Positions 20,797 to 31,900 of a stretch of DNA of 64,000 bases are shown piece after piece. The first letter of the stretch is position 1. Every line of letters starts with the position of its first letter. Where the stretch lies: contig CM057824.1 in assembly GCA_030068075.1 (NCBI GenBank), positions 128,206,414 through 128,270,413 of the forward strand. Reading direction: 5' to 3'. Both the position numbers and the translations under genes were made by a program. This DNA is from Paguma larvata. Taxonomy: Eukaryota > Chordata > Mammalia > Carnivora > Viverridae. The notes under the pieces are model-generated. The model worked only from the letters and a program-made list of their open reading frames with translations. It was not told the DNA's origin and ran no database searches.

Positions 20797-22999
20797 TTGT
20801 ATACTCTGTCTCAATGTGATAATTCAATTAGATGTGCTTAATTTGAACTCCAAATGCCACTTACTATGAGGCATGGAAAAAAACTTATTCTCCATTCATC
20901 TCATTTCACATTTGCATCGCACTAAATTATCAGCTTTTATAAAATGGCAATGGCTCGTGCTTGATATCTCTGGTGCTAAAGATGAATGACAGGTGTTTTG
21001 AGTATCCTGAGTAGCTCCAAGTCTTCTAATATCCACTAAAATGGAATGGCTCAAGTCCTCTGCCCGGGTACGGTGTAAAACCAGCACCCTCTTTGTTATT
21101 TCTTAGGGTTTTCAAGGAAATCGTGTCATCGAGGCACCTGTAATTCTGAATTTCTTCTCCCACAGTATTTTCATTTATTCCTCTATCATTGGGATAAACT
21201 GTTTTCTCTCCACCCAACTTTTTCCTCGTTATTTCTCTTCCCCAAAGAAGCTAGCTCAAACTAGCTATCATTATGAGCATTTTAAAATTGAAAGTCAGGA
21301 TAATAGATGAGAATTGCAACACAGCCAACTACTTCAAGTTGAATGTGTGAAATATCTTTTCTTATGTCTCCCTACTTAAAGCACTTCAACAGGCAACTTT
21401 CTCTAATAATCCACCCCGATTGTCAAGATTTTTCTTCCTAACTTCTCTTAAGTTACCTCTCTCAACCCAAAATTCTTTATTCTACAGGAGAGTTTTACTT
21501 TCAATCTTCATCCTATACTAGGCTCTGGGGCTAACTTTGTAAATCTAAAATAATCTATGAATGACACGCCTAAGTAAAGTTATCATCCACCTGTGAACTA
21601 AATGTCTCATTTGCTTGAAAGGCGTAAATGTACTCTGTTGAAAAAAATGACAGTCATAATGTAGAGGTGTGTGTGTGCATGTACATGTGTGTGCGTGAGT
21701 GTATCCCTTTCTAATACACCTGAAAGTGCTGACTTTTCTAGGAGAAATGGTTCATTCAGATAGCCATTTCTTTACTATTATGCTGAGTTGTAAGTATGAA
21801 CATCTTCCCCTATTATACACTCATGTATAAAGACGTACTGTGTGTATTTTTATGTTTATCCGCAAGAAGAACATTCTCTTGATGAGTAAAATTATAACAA
21901 CTCAATTTGTCTCTGAGAATTTAAATTTAAAAACTCCAAGAAAAAGTAATTTCATCAGAATAATTACACACAAATTAAAAGATGTATTGTCAGGTTCAAT
22001 TTCACCTTTTCTATGAAAAGGCATTTTGTTACACAACATCATTAAAATACATTATTTCCCATATATACAACGGTTTATATTCTGAATCATCTTTTTCCTT
22101 TACAATAGTCCCAAAATTACAACCAATCGAAAGAAGTGTCCCTTACTCTATTTTCCACTGAAAAGTACCCATTTATTCAATTTCTTCCATATCTACATAT
22201 ATTTGGAGTTTGATCACATATAAGTCCAAGTTAGAGAAATGTTTTGATACATCTCTAACTTAAAAATATGGAATCTTAAAGAGCTTTAATTAAACTTCAG
22301 TTAATGTAACACCTAGCTTATTATTTCTATAATTACATTATTTTCTTGAAGTAAAACTGGATCTTCATGATAAAATTACTGCGCCCCCTTTGATTTAAAT
22401 TACCATCAGTTAAAATATGACAAGTTTTTCTGTTATCATATTTATAGTCATATTGATGGAAATTTACTTTATTTACAGAATTATATTGATTTTGCAAGTT
22501 CCTAAAAGGCTCTTGGAAAGAACAGTAATGGAATGGATGGATACATTGCCTTATAGATCAATCAGTGAGAATTTCATGGATTGTAAAGTGAGGACTAATG
22601 TACCGAGGTCAGCATTTTTATTCCTGCTGCTCTTTCTGGAACTCCAGCCAGCGACTTATTAGTACTAGTTGCATACTTTCTGGAATGGCGAGTGAAGGAG
22701 AGCACAATGCGGCAGAGTTTCTTGGCAAGGAGCTACATTTTCTTAACTGCTTTAATTCTGGTGATTGCATTAGGTGCAGTTCATCTCTGATGAAATGCTC
22801 TCAGCCAAGACCTAGGAATATATCAAATAGGAGCCGATGCCTCATTACTTTGAGCAGGGCTCCCCTTCACAGACACAGGCATGGGTGGACTTAAGTGCAG
22901 TTGCACTAGAAATGAAATAGCTAAAAATAGTTTCGGTAAATTTTTACTTTATTTCTTTTAATGTTATTTCATGGAAGATAATAGTGTAGCAACCAGGCT

Positions 23000-23000
<1 letters not shown>
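20797..23000. other. Unassigned DNA, repeat-poor
   Basis: 2.2 kb without a recognisable interspersed repeat, except an impure TG-rich patch at 21664-21702. The interval 22540-22930 is less AT-rich than its surroundings and has short open frames on the plus strand, none with a known motif. It could be conserved non-coding DNA. Confidence 0.45.

Positions 23001-23042
<42 letters not shown>
23001..23042. repeat. (GT)n microsatellite
   Basis: About 20 uninterrupted GT units. Confidence 0.97.
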
Positions 23043-23043
<1 letters not shown>

Positions 23044-23323
23044 TACAAGCCTGTGAATAAAATATGGCAATCTGTGCATACATGTGTTTATATCCAAATA
23101 AGTTATGTCTAATTAAATCATATGACAGTTATATGCAGAAAAACATAGTTGAATCTGATGTTCAATAGTATAGGTAGGAATTGCTATATTCTCTGGAAAT
23201 CGCAAGCATAATAAGACTGTGATTTAGGGACAGGATATAAAGAGTGTCAGCAATGGAGGAGGACTGATTGTGTAAGTCATGAGCCATTAGAGAACCTAGA
23301 GGAGGGGAAACTGATTCTATGGC

Positions 23324-23490
23324 AAAAAAATAAAATAAAAAATAAAAATAGAAAGAAAGAGAGAGAGAGAGAGAGAAAGAGAAAGAAAGAAAGAAAGAAA
23401 GAAAGAGAAAGGAAGGAAGAAAGGAAGAAAGAAAGAAAGGAAGAAAGAAAGAAAGAAGGAAAAAGGAAAAGGAAAAGGAAAAAAAAGAAA
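23324..23490. repeat. Polypurine tract, (GA)n/(GAAA)n/(GGAA)n
   Basis: About 165 bp almost without pyrimidines on the plus strand: A-rich start, GA units, then GAAA and GGAA units and an A-rich end. Minus-strand open frames made only of Ser, Leu and Phe here are translations of the repeat. Confidence 0.96.
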
Positions 23491-23914
23491 ATGAGAAAAC
23501 AAATGGCAGCTATCAATGAAACTGATATAGCTCCCCTGCTTTGGGGTGAAATTAGAGGGTTATATGCTATAAAATTTATTATTGGAATCTGAGACCTGAA
23601 AGTTCACAGCCCAAGCAACCTGAGAGCAGAGCCTGAGCCAATAGAAAGGCAATGTAATAGTTAATGGCTCGTCCCAGACAGAGCTGAGCATGACCTCCTG
23701 CGCGCACACAAGATTCATTGCAATGAAGTCCTGGAAAAATTGAGAAGCTAAATTCTAGTACCCTGAGGTTTTGCAAGCCCACTTAGAAATCTAAATAAAA
23801 GATCAATGATTACAGATAATAGCAATAAGTTTTGTAGCTAAAAACACGTAGGAAAAGTCAATGTGTATTCCAGACTATAAGTTTAATGTTTGTTGTATGT
23901 GCTATGTATTATTT
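23491..23914. other. Unassigned DNA
   Basis: No repeat recognised. A CCAAT-like 'gagccaatagaaagg' near 23635 and a short 'tgcgcgcac' at 23699 are present, but there is no TATA or CpG context to make a promoter. Confidence 0.4.
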
Positions 23915-23928
23915 TATGTTAATTAAAT

Positions 23929-24130
23929 GTATTAATTAAAAACTTTTAATGTTTTTTTATTTTTGAGAGAAAGAGGGAGACAGAGCACAGGTGGGGACAC
24001 AGAATCCAAAGCAGGCTCCAGGCTCAGAGCTGTCAGCACAGAGCCCTATATGGGGCTCAGACCCATGAACCATGAGATCATGACCTGAGCTGAAGTCAGA
24101 TGCTTAACCGACTAAGCCATCCAGGAGCCC
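23929..24130 (-). mobile_element. CAN-SINE
   Basis: Antisense copy: 'gcaggctccaggctcagagc', 'gtcagcacagagcc', 'gagatcatgacctgagctga' and 'cttaaccgactaagccatcc'. A 14-bp target duplication with one mismatch lies at 23915-23928 and 24131-24144. Confidence 0.94.
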
Positions 24131-24144
24131 AATGTTAATTAAAT

Positions 24145-25649
24145 TTTTAAAGAATACTATGCTTGAATGACTAAAATTGGTAGGAAAAAAAGGGTGTCAA
24201 TGGGACTGAGAAACTGTACCAATATTTAATGACTCTAAATATTGGGAAAACTGAGGAACTATCACATGTGCTATCATATGGTGCTAAAAAGGACTCTGTA
24301 TCCAGTTGAATTATTTGTCCCAAAAGCTCTTTCTTCTTCCTTATCTCATTGCACTTTTCCTTCTTTTACTGCTTAAATTCAGGGAAACAAAGTGTTAGTA
24401 AATGTCTCTCTTTTCTTTGACTTCCCAACTTAATTTAATAAAAATGGTTAGATTTCTGTGAAAAGAACATCCTTTTGGAATCCATTCTCTTAGAATACTT
24501 TCTTAGGATCTGAGGGTAAATGGGGAGATTGAAAAGGAATGAAAGATCTTGAACATAGATAATTAGCGTCTTGACTTTTTACTATTTACTTAACCTCTTT
24601 GAACCTCAATCACTTTTTTACAAAACAGAGGGGTAAACTTGATAATCCCTAAAGTTTAAAAGGCCAGGGGGATGGTAGTAAACTTAGAACTACTATCCTC
24701 TCTATAAGCTTAGAATTTTATATATGTCAAATATATAGCCCTTTTTATGTTCCACTGTTTACTGTTTGACTTTGCCAATAGTGCGCCAATATTCCTATTG
24801 CCCTACAGCTCATAAAATATATGAAGAGCCCTTGTGGACTCATTCCATTGAGGTGGAAGGGAAGATATGAAGCATGAAAACTGAATATTACCTTGAGGTA
24901 CTTTCCACATGGTTCACCACTTGTTCCAGAATCAGAAAGTTTCTCAGTATAGGAAAAGCTTGAAAAATTGAGTCAGCCAATGGGACTGCAGGAGGGACTT
25001 TACTTGAAAGCACAAATAATCTACATTCTTGCTGTGCTTTAGTAATGTGGAAAGTTGGTAATGGTGGTGGTATTGATAGAGATATATGTATGTGTATATA
25101 ATTATATAGAACATATAAGTATACACTGTATATGTGTATATGCTTATATAATTATATACTACAGTTAGAACTGTATAATTATATAATTACATAAATTAAT
25201 TACATTAATTATATTAAGTTAAGCTTTTTTAAAGAATGTGAGGTGTATGGGATATATGTACATGGATATAGGTAAAAATGACTAAAATAATTTAAGAAAT
25301 GATAATAATTGCTAGAATTATATTGATAAAGAAATATATAGTTTTTAGATGTAGAGTTGAATTTTAGTTGATGAGAGTAGACAGTTGATGGGGAAGAGGG
25401 ATGAGAGAATTCAAGAAAGGAGCATGAAACTAAGAATATTTGAGATGGATCTTAAATGAAAGGTTAACCTGAATTACTTTCCTTTATGTTTCAGGTTTAA
25501 TGATACTTTTAAAGCTCTTACATTTTAGTAAAATAACCCTCTGTTTGGTAATATTGCTATATTGGGATACTTTCCTTACATTTGAAATTGTGAGTTTGAT
25601 GTAAAGACTTAGGTATTTGTTGCTTCATGTTAGATGTTTACATTGAATA
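24145..25649. other. Unassigned DNA with an AT-rich tract
   Basis: 24578-24660 resembles the middle of a MIR ('acttaacctctttgaacctc', 'aaaacagaggggtaaac') but is too decayed to be sure. 25075-25215 is an alternating TA-rich tract with nested 'ataattatat' blocks. Nothing else is recognised. Confidence 0.45.
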
Positions 25650-25665
25650 TGACATGAGCTATTTA

Positions 25666-25696
25666 TTTATTTTATATTTTTAAATTTTGTTTATTT

Positions 25697-25733
<37 letters not shown>

Positions 25734-25875
25734 GGGAGAGTGAGAGAATCCTAAGCAGGCTCTGCACTGTCAGTGTGAAGCCTAATGTAGGGCTCAAGCT
25801 CATCAACTGGGAAATCATGACTTGAGCTGAAATCAAGAGTTGGACCCTTAACCAACTGAGCCAACCAGTAGCCCC
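25666..25875 (-). mobile_element. CAN-SINE with perfect 16-bp target duplication
   Basis: Antisense copy with a pure (GA)n tract (about 25700-25728), 'gcaggctctgcactgtcag', 'gaaatcatgacttgagctga' and 'ccttaaccaactgagcc'. The target duplication tgacatgagctattta is identical at 25650-25665 and 25876-25891, which argues for a fairly recent insertion. Confidence 0.96.
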
Positions 25876-25891
25876 TGACATGAGCTATTTA

Positions 25892-26257
25892 GATACTGTC
25901 GTCAAATAGAATTATTTTCCATAGATGTTACTGGATTAACCCAATTTGGAGTTCAGGATATTTCAGGTAATGACAAAAGCATGAGGTAGAATAATTCATC
26001 AAGCATAAAATGGAGAATATCAAAGTAAAGAAAATAGATGAACCCAGAAAATGGGTTTGGAGCAATCACAGGGACCCTTGAACTATAATGGTAGGTGAAG
26101 TTTAAAGCTACTGAAATTTTCTCTATGGGAAGGTTGCTTTATCATCTCTGTGTTTTAGGAATAATTTAGCAGAAAAATATAAAATAAAATCAAATATAGA
26201 CATACTGAAAAATAGGGAGTATTAAGAAGATATTTCCGTAGCTGTATCAAATATGTG
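25892..26257. other. Unassigned AT-rich DNA
   Basis: No feature recognised on either strand. Confidence 0.5.
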
Positions 26258-26306
26258 GAAAACAAAAAACAAAAAAACAACAACAACAACAAAAAAACAA
26301 CAACAC
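26258..26306. repeat. (CAA)n / A-rich simple repeat
   Basis: CAA units in an A-rich context. Confidence 0.9.
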
Positions 26307-26971
26307 TACACCCTGGAGTGGAATAGATAAAAGTAGAGAAAAGACATTCTCTGAGTGTCCTCGTCTTAGTGTCTGATAAGTAGTGCGTACATTAGAAGTG
26401 GGAAACACAGAGGATGATTGAATTTGATGGACTTTAAAGGAAAATGGTGAATGTTGGAGATTAGCAGTTGGAGGTAATAGCATGCTATACATAAGAAACT
26501 TCCCTCTAGATATTTTTAAATGCTGGGAAAAGTTGGTGTGTGAAATACAGATCAGCTTTACGAATGTAGTGATTGGAGGAGATCCTCCTTGAGAAACGGT
26601 AGAAAGAAAAAGGAAAATGGTAATATGATATTAGGGGAAACTCATACATTTATAGATCAACAAGAGAAATACAGCCAGAGAAACAAACTGAGGGTGAAAA
26701 TTCAGAAACACTTCAAGAAATTGCATTGGCTCTGACTAGCCTGGATGGAACCAATGGCAGTTGCCGAGGTATAATTGATTTTCTGTGAAATGACCTGGAC
26801 TTTACATCAAACTTGACTTCCTCAACCTTATATATCAATCACATCATATAAGAGGGTATGAATAACGAGGGTTGTAAGAATGTGCCTCCAAAGAACTTGG
26901 AGATACTAGAAACATGTTTGCTTTTGAGAGTAAGACAAAGCAAAACAAAAATCAAAGTCTACTGAGAATAG
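26307..26971. other. Unassigned DNA
   Basis: No repeat family or exon is recognised. Confidence 0.45.
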
Positions 26972-26987
26972 GAATCATATTCTCTAG

Positions 26988-27194
26988 GGGAGACTGGGTG
27001 GCTCAGTTGGTTAAGCATCCATCTTCAGCCCAGGTCATGATCCTGCGCTTCGTGGGTTCAAGCTCTCAGGACTCTGTGCTGACAACTCGGAGACTGCTTC
27101 AGATTCTGTGTCTCCTCCTCTCTCTGCCCCTCCCCTGCTTGCACTCTGTCTCTCCGTCTCCCAAAACTAAATAAATATTAAAAAAAAAAAAAAG
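26988..27194 (+). mobile_element. CAN-SINE
   Basis: Sense copy: 'gactgggtggctcagttggt', 'gcccaggtcatgatcctgcg', 'ctgtgctgacaactcggaga', 'cagattctgtgtctcctcct' and an A tail. A 16-bp target duplication with one mismatch lies at 26972-26987 and 27195-27210. Confidence 0.95.
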
Positions 27195-27210
27195 AAATCA
27201 TATTCTCTAG

Positions 27211-27545
27211 ACCTACTTAGAAAAATGTAGTTAAATCAACGAATTGGTTTGTACAGAGAAGGTCCTTTCAGAGAGACGAATTTTAGACTTTCAGCTTCAG
27301 ACTGTCCAGAAGAGAGATGCAGCGCTCAGGGCCTCAGCCCATCCATTAGTAAGGTGTGTTCTTTGCTATGGGCAGATGTATTTCTTTAGACCTCATCATA
27401 GTTTGAGTAAAATACTCCTCATGTCAATCCTTGGACTTTGGCTTAATTCTGTGCCATCAATCAGCCTCCTGATCTAATTATTGACTATAAATATTGGAGG
27501 AAGTATGGACATTTGAAGTGGTATCTTCAGCTATAAATTAATGAG
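27211..27545. other. Unassigned DNA
   Basis: A 77-codon open frame (27244-27477, plus) shows no known domain and no splice context. Confidence 0.4.
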
Positions 27546-27554
27546 TTAATATAC

Positions 27555-27680
27555 TTTTTTTTAAGTAGGCTTCATGCTCAGTGTGGAGCCCACCACAGGG
27601 CCCTAACCCACAACCCTGAGATCAAGACCCAAGCTAAAATCAAGAGTCAGATGCTTAACTGAATGAGCCACCCAGGTGCC
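27555..27680 (-). mobile_element. CAN-SINE, short form
   Basis: Antisense short form with no GA tract: T run, 'aagtaggcttcatgctcagt', 'gtggagcccaccacagggc', 'caaccctgagatcaagaccc' and 'actgaatgagccacccaggt'. A 6-bp candidate target duplication (ttaata) lies at 27546-27551 and 27681-27686. Confidence 0.85.
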
Positions 27681-27686
27681 TTAATA

Positions 27687-28720
27687 ATTACACATCTGTT
27701 TTGTGAGAATTTTGCTAAAGTCATTTTATCACTTATTTTGGTGTATAGTATTAAGTCTAAGTTTCTGGCCTTGAGAGAATCAAGCCAGACTCCAGATCAT
27801 GATAAGTCCACCCAGGTATGTCACCCTGCAAGGCCACTTTGTGTCCACTCCCACTGAGGTTCTCTTCCTTCTCAACTTCCTACCACCCATTTTCTGTTCC
27901 AAGAATTTCCAAATCTGGAGTTCCTTGGTGTTCAAATGGTCTTTTCTTATTAAATATGTATGCAAATCTGCTAGAAGAATCATCAGGTGTTATATGTTTT
28001 TCCAACAAATATATGCAGACGATAGTTGGCTGAATGCCTAGGTCAAGTATATGGTAAACACAGTTGGCTGATTGACTGGGATCTACTTAGCATTTGATGG
28101 TTGCAGAATACTTAAGTGCTTTTCACATCTCTATGTTAAGGATGCTCAAAAACAGAAATTTCTAAGGTTTTAGATATCCAGTGTAAATATATTTCAGAAC
28201 AGGAGAAATATAACTGAACTGTAGTTAAGATTCTGCTAAAACCAGAGGATCCAGCAATTCTGAAGCCTGATTAATTTACCCATCTTCCCATTCCATATTT
28301 GCATTCTCTTTCAGTGGAGAATACTGATTGACTCCTAGTAAACCCTAGGGAAAAACACTTTATAAATGAATTGATAGTTACATAAATATGATATTTGTCA
28401 AGGGACTAAGTGCTAGGAGAACGTTCTCCAAGTTAAGCACCCCTAGGTTACTCCATACATATTAAACAGTCAAGGGGGAGGAATACTGTAGCTGTGTATG
28501 TATTCAGCTGAAATGTTTATGTCAGTTGATCCTTTTTACTTTTCTGCAATATCCAATATTTCTCCAGTATCTATTTGTCTAACATCTCCTTCATCATAAT
28601 AGAAAATTCTCATGATTTTAATTTTTATGGGTAGTAGTGTTTTTAATGTAGTGAGATTAATTCCCTTAACTATTTCTGTTCATTACTATTGTAAGTGAAT
28701 TGTCATTTTAAAACGTTAAT
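27687..28720. other. Unassigned DNA
   Basis: Overlapping open frames of 64-80 codons occur at 27780-28041 on both strands. None has a known motif. No repeat recognised. Confidence 0.4.
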
Positions 28721-28971
28721 GATTAAGTACATGGATTCTAGAGTGAGATGATTGGAGTTTGAATCCTAGTTTTCCTAAATATTAGCTGTGTGACTTTGGG
28801 CAAGTTGCTTAAACTCAATGGGTCTTGGTGTCTTTATCCATAAGATGAGAATAATAATAGCTCCTACTCCCTCATGTTGTTTTGAGATAAAATGATTTGA
28901 AATATATAAGTCATTTAGTATGATGTCTGGAACATAATTAATGATATAAATGGTTGGCTGTTATTATTATT
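28721..28971 (+). mobile_element. MIR SINE, near full length
   Basis: Clear sense MIR: 'gattctagagtgagatgatt', 'gtttgaatcctag', core 'tagctgtgtgactttgggca', 'agttgcttaaactcaatggg', 'aagatgagaataataatagc', 'gtctggaacataatt' and end 'ggctgttattattattc'. This is one of the best-preserved ancient SINEs in the window. Confidence 0.9.
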
Positions 28972-31900
28972 CAATGTGTATTTATTTGGCTATACAGCCA
29001 ATAACATCCTAATTTATGAAAAATTATTTCTTGCTTATGGATATCAATTAGGTCACTCTTTTACAAAACTATGTATTCGACATTTATTCGCTATAGTTGA
29101 ATATTTCCTTCCCCCCCTCTTTTCATATTGAAGCATTATAATTCCATTAACTTTTCTAACAAAACCTAGATGACTATATTCAGACAATAACATAACTAAG
29201 ATCATCAGTACTTGCAGCACTGATCTAGCAATTTGTTGGCCACCCAGACTATCTGGAAGTTATTTGCTTGTAGTTAGTTGGGAGACTTGCATATGATCAA
29301 TAACATTATCTCTGATGGAACAATAGTGCCTGAGCCTAAGTGTATCTGTTTCTATACAAAGACTGTTTTATGTAACATTTTTGCAGTTGTTCATAGTAAA
29401 GGGAATCACACCAGGGTTATCTGATATCTGAGAAGATAGTTCTTTATATTTGAAAATTATTACATTCCATTGTGCCACTTACAGGAATGTCCTCTGTTAA
29501 TGTCTTCGCTTAAGGAATTGAAATGCTATGTGGAATATCATATGAATGTAAAGCAATAGAGGAATTTAATTTTACCATTAGGAGAATTAGTGCAGCTTTT
29601 TCCAGTTATCACTCTTCATTTTACATACGCTACTAACCTTAAGGCCACGTTTACATGGAAGTTGGTTTGCTTCGAACCTGTGTCGTTGTCACTTGCAATG
29701 ATTTCTAGTCTACATCACATAAAGCAATTTCAGTAAGTACCTACCTTAAAGTGATTTACATTCACACATAGACCACAGAGATCGCACTTAAGCATTCCAT
29801 CACATAACAAGCCTTTGTAGGTATTTCTCTAGAAAGCACATTTTAGATATCAGGTCTCATTATGTAAAATGTTTACCTTTCTTCTCACCTCTTCCTTCTT
29901 TGGAGGTTGGAAAGAAAATGTCATCTTTTCTCCAGCGTACGAAGATGTTCTCATTTTTCTTTCTACAGTATTATTGAAATCAGGGAGGCAGGTTTCCTAA
30001 ATGAGGTTAGGAAGAATACTGAGGAATTCTGTAATAGAAAAGATAAAAAGTCTTAAAGAAAGCAGGTTATATTCAGAATCATATTAACAAAGTAAAGGCA
30101 CAAAACAGTTTTGCTTTTAAGTGAAAAAGTATAACTTTGAAGCTTTGAAAATAAGTCACTTACGTGTCAATTATAAATGACATAATGACAGATCATAAAT
30201 AACTTTATTTAAATAAGTTATTGTTTACAGTAATGAAAACTTAGAGTAGTGATCTTTATTTTGTTAAAACTCTGTTTTTATTTACATTGAATACATTTTG
30301 TGGACTAAGGGAAAATTTTTAACTCGGTAAAGTACAATGCTTCAATAATACCATTATTTAAAAGCAGAGTACAGTATGACATTGAGTTCATCTTAAACCT
30401 GTATGCTAAAGGATGGAGTGACAGACATCTAAAAGGTGTTTTTTCTTAAAGCTTGCTAAAATAGTGCAGAATAGAGAGGAACCGCTAGAGAGAGGCAGTA
30501 AACTATCTCCTTCGGAGTCAGTGTGTTCAAGCAAGAAAGCCTGGGGTTTTTGCCAAGTTTTATGAAATATACCATTGTGTTTCTAAGACTTCATAAAGTA
30601 TCTCAGAAGCTCCCAGTTTGGAGCCTGAGTGTCTGGTTCAAGTGTGTGTTTATCGATCAAAGAAACCAGGTGATGGCTAATTTTCCTTTCACTTTGTGAT
30701 GATTCCATGGATTGAGAGAGTTTTACACGCATGCACACGTACACACACACGTGCCCTAATGCTCCCATGCTTCTCGATCCAGTACTCGGAGTGTGTGAGC
30801 ATGGAAAAGAATCCTGTGCACATCAGGAAAAGTTTTAACACAGGGCTGGAATTTGATGAGTGCACCGTACCTACACATTGTTCGCTTATGTCTCTGATCT
30901 CTTTTATCCCAAGAAAGCCTTTTGCTTATCCTTTTCTATCAGATATTCATTTTATTGGCTCCATCAAAATTATTTGCAGCTTGTTGGCCCTTCTAGCATT
31001 TCTGATTAATATTATTTTGATCAAACCTGAAATGTCTACTTTCTTCCTCTCAGATTGCTAGTGTTTGGGGATCTTGGAAGAGGGAGAAAAATGACTCATC
31101 ACTTTTTCCAATTCTTTTCTGATCCTTTTAGCTTCACCTTCTTCTTGGCCTTATGTACTCGGACAAAAGGGAAAGGGGCTTCATGTTCTTACCAGTGGAA
31201 AACACTTGTAATATGTTTTAAATATGTTACTGTCCTCTGGGGCTATCTTCTAGACAGGTTTTAATTTGTTTGAGTTGTTCTTACTCCTGCGTTTGAGCTT
31301 AAAAATCACTTGGAAGAGTAACTTTATTACAGTAACATTTGGTTTGGTTACAGGGGCACAGAGAACAGGCATTGATCTATGCTTCAGAGTCAACAAGCTA
31401 TTCTACGGAAGTTCATGGTCATTTTGGAAGTAGCTAGAGTCTTCCACATCTTTCTCCTCTCCAGAATGTTAGTTGTCTGTCCTCATGACACTACTTGTTC
31501 TTCCTTCTTCCAATTGCATTCCCAATTATGTATTAAATAATTAACAACTTGCTAAATCCATTACATAAAAAGACAAGATTCTAAAGTAGTAAGTCTTTCT
31601 ATGGATGGTTTGTAGACATAATGTCAATTACTTTCTTCTCCTAACTATAGTATGGGGCCCGCAAAGGGCCAGGTAGTAAATAATGTAGCTTTTGTTGGAC
31701 ATACAATCTCTGTGACATCTACTCAACTGTGCTATTGTAGCATGAAGGAATCTTAGACGATGTGTAAATAAATGTGTGGCTGACACCTGTCCTATCTGAT
31801 AGCTTCGCCCTTCATTCTTTCTTTCTGAAACCGAGTTTTTTCTAATATTATGTTGGTGAGCACATGCTCAGAAAAGTAGGCTCCTTTCTCAGCTTCAAGT

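Noticed and set aside
23635..23710. CCAAT-box-like and CGCG-containing stretch as a promoter
   Set aside because: No TATA box, CpG island or downstream exon; single motifs of this size are frequent by chance.
30696..31061. 121-codon frame with hydrophobic C-terminal stretches
   Set aside because: No signal, domain or exon boundary. A hydrophobic bias is expected from T-rich codons.
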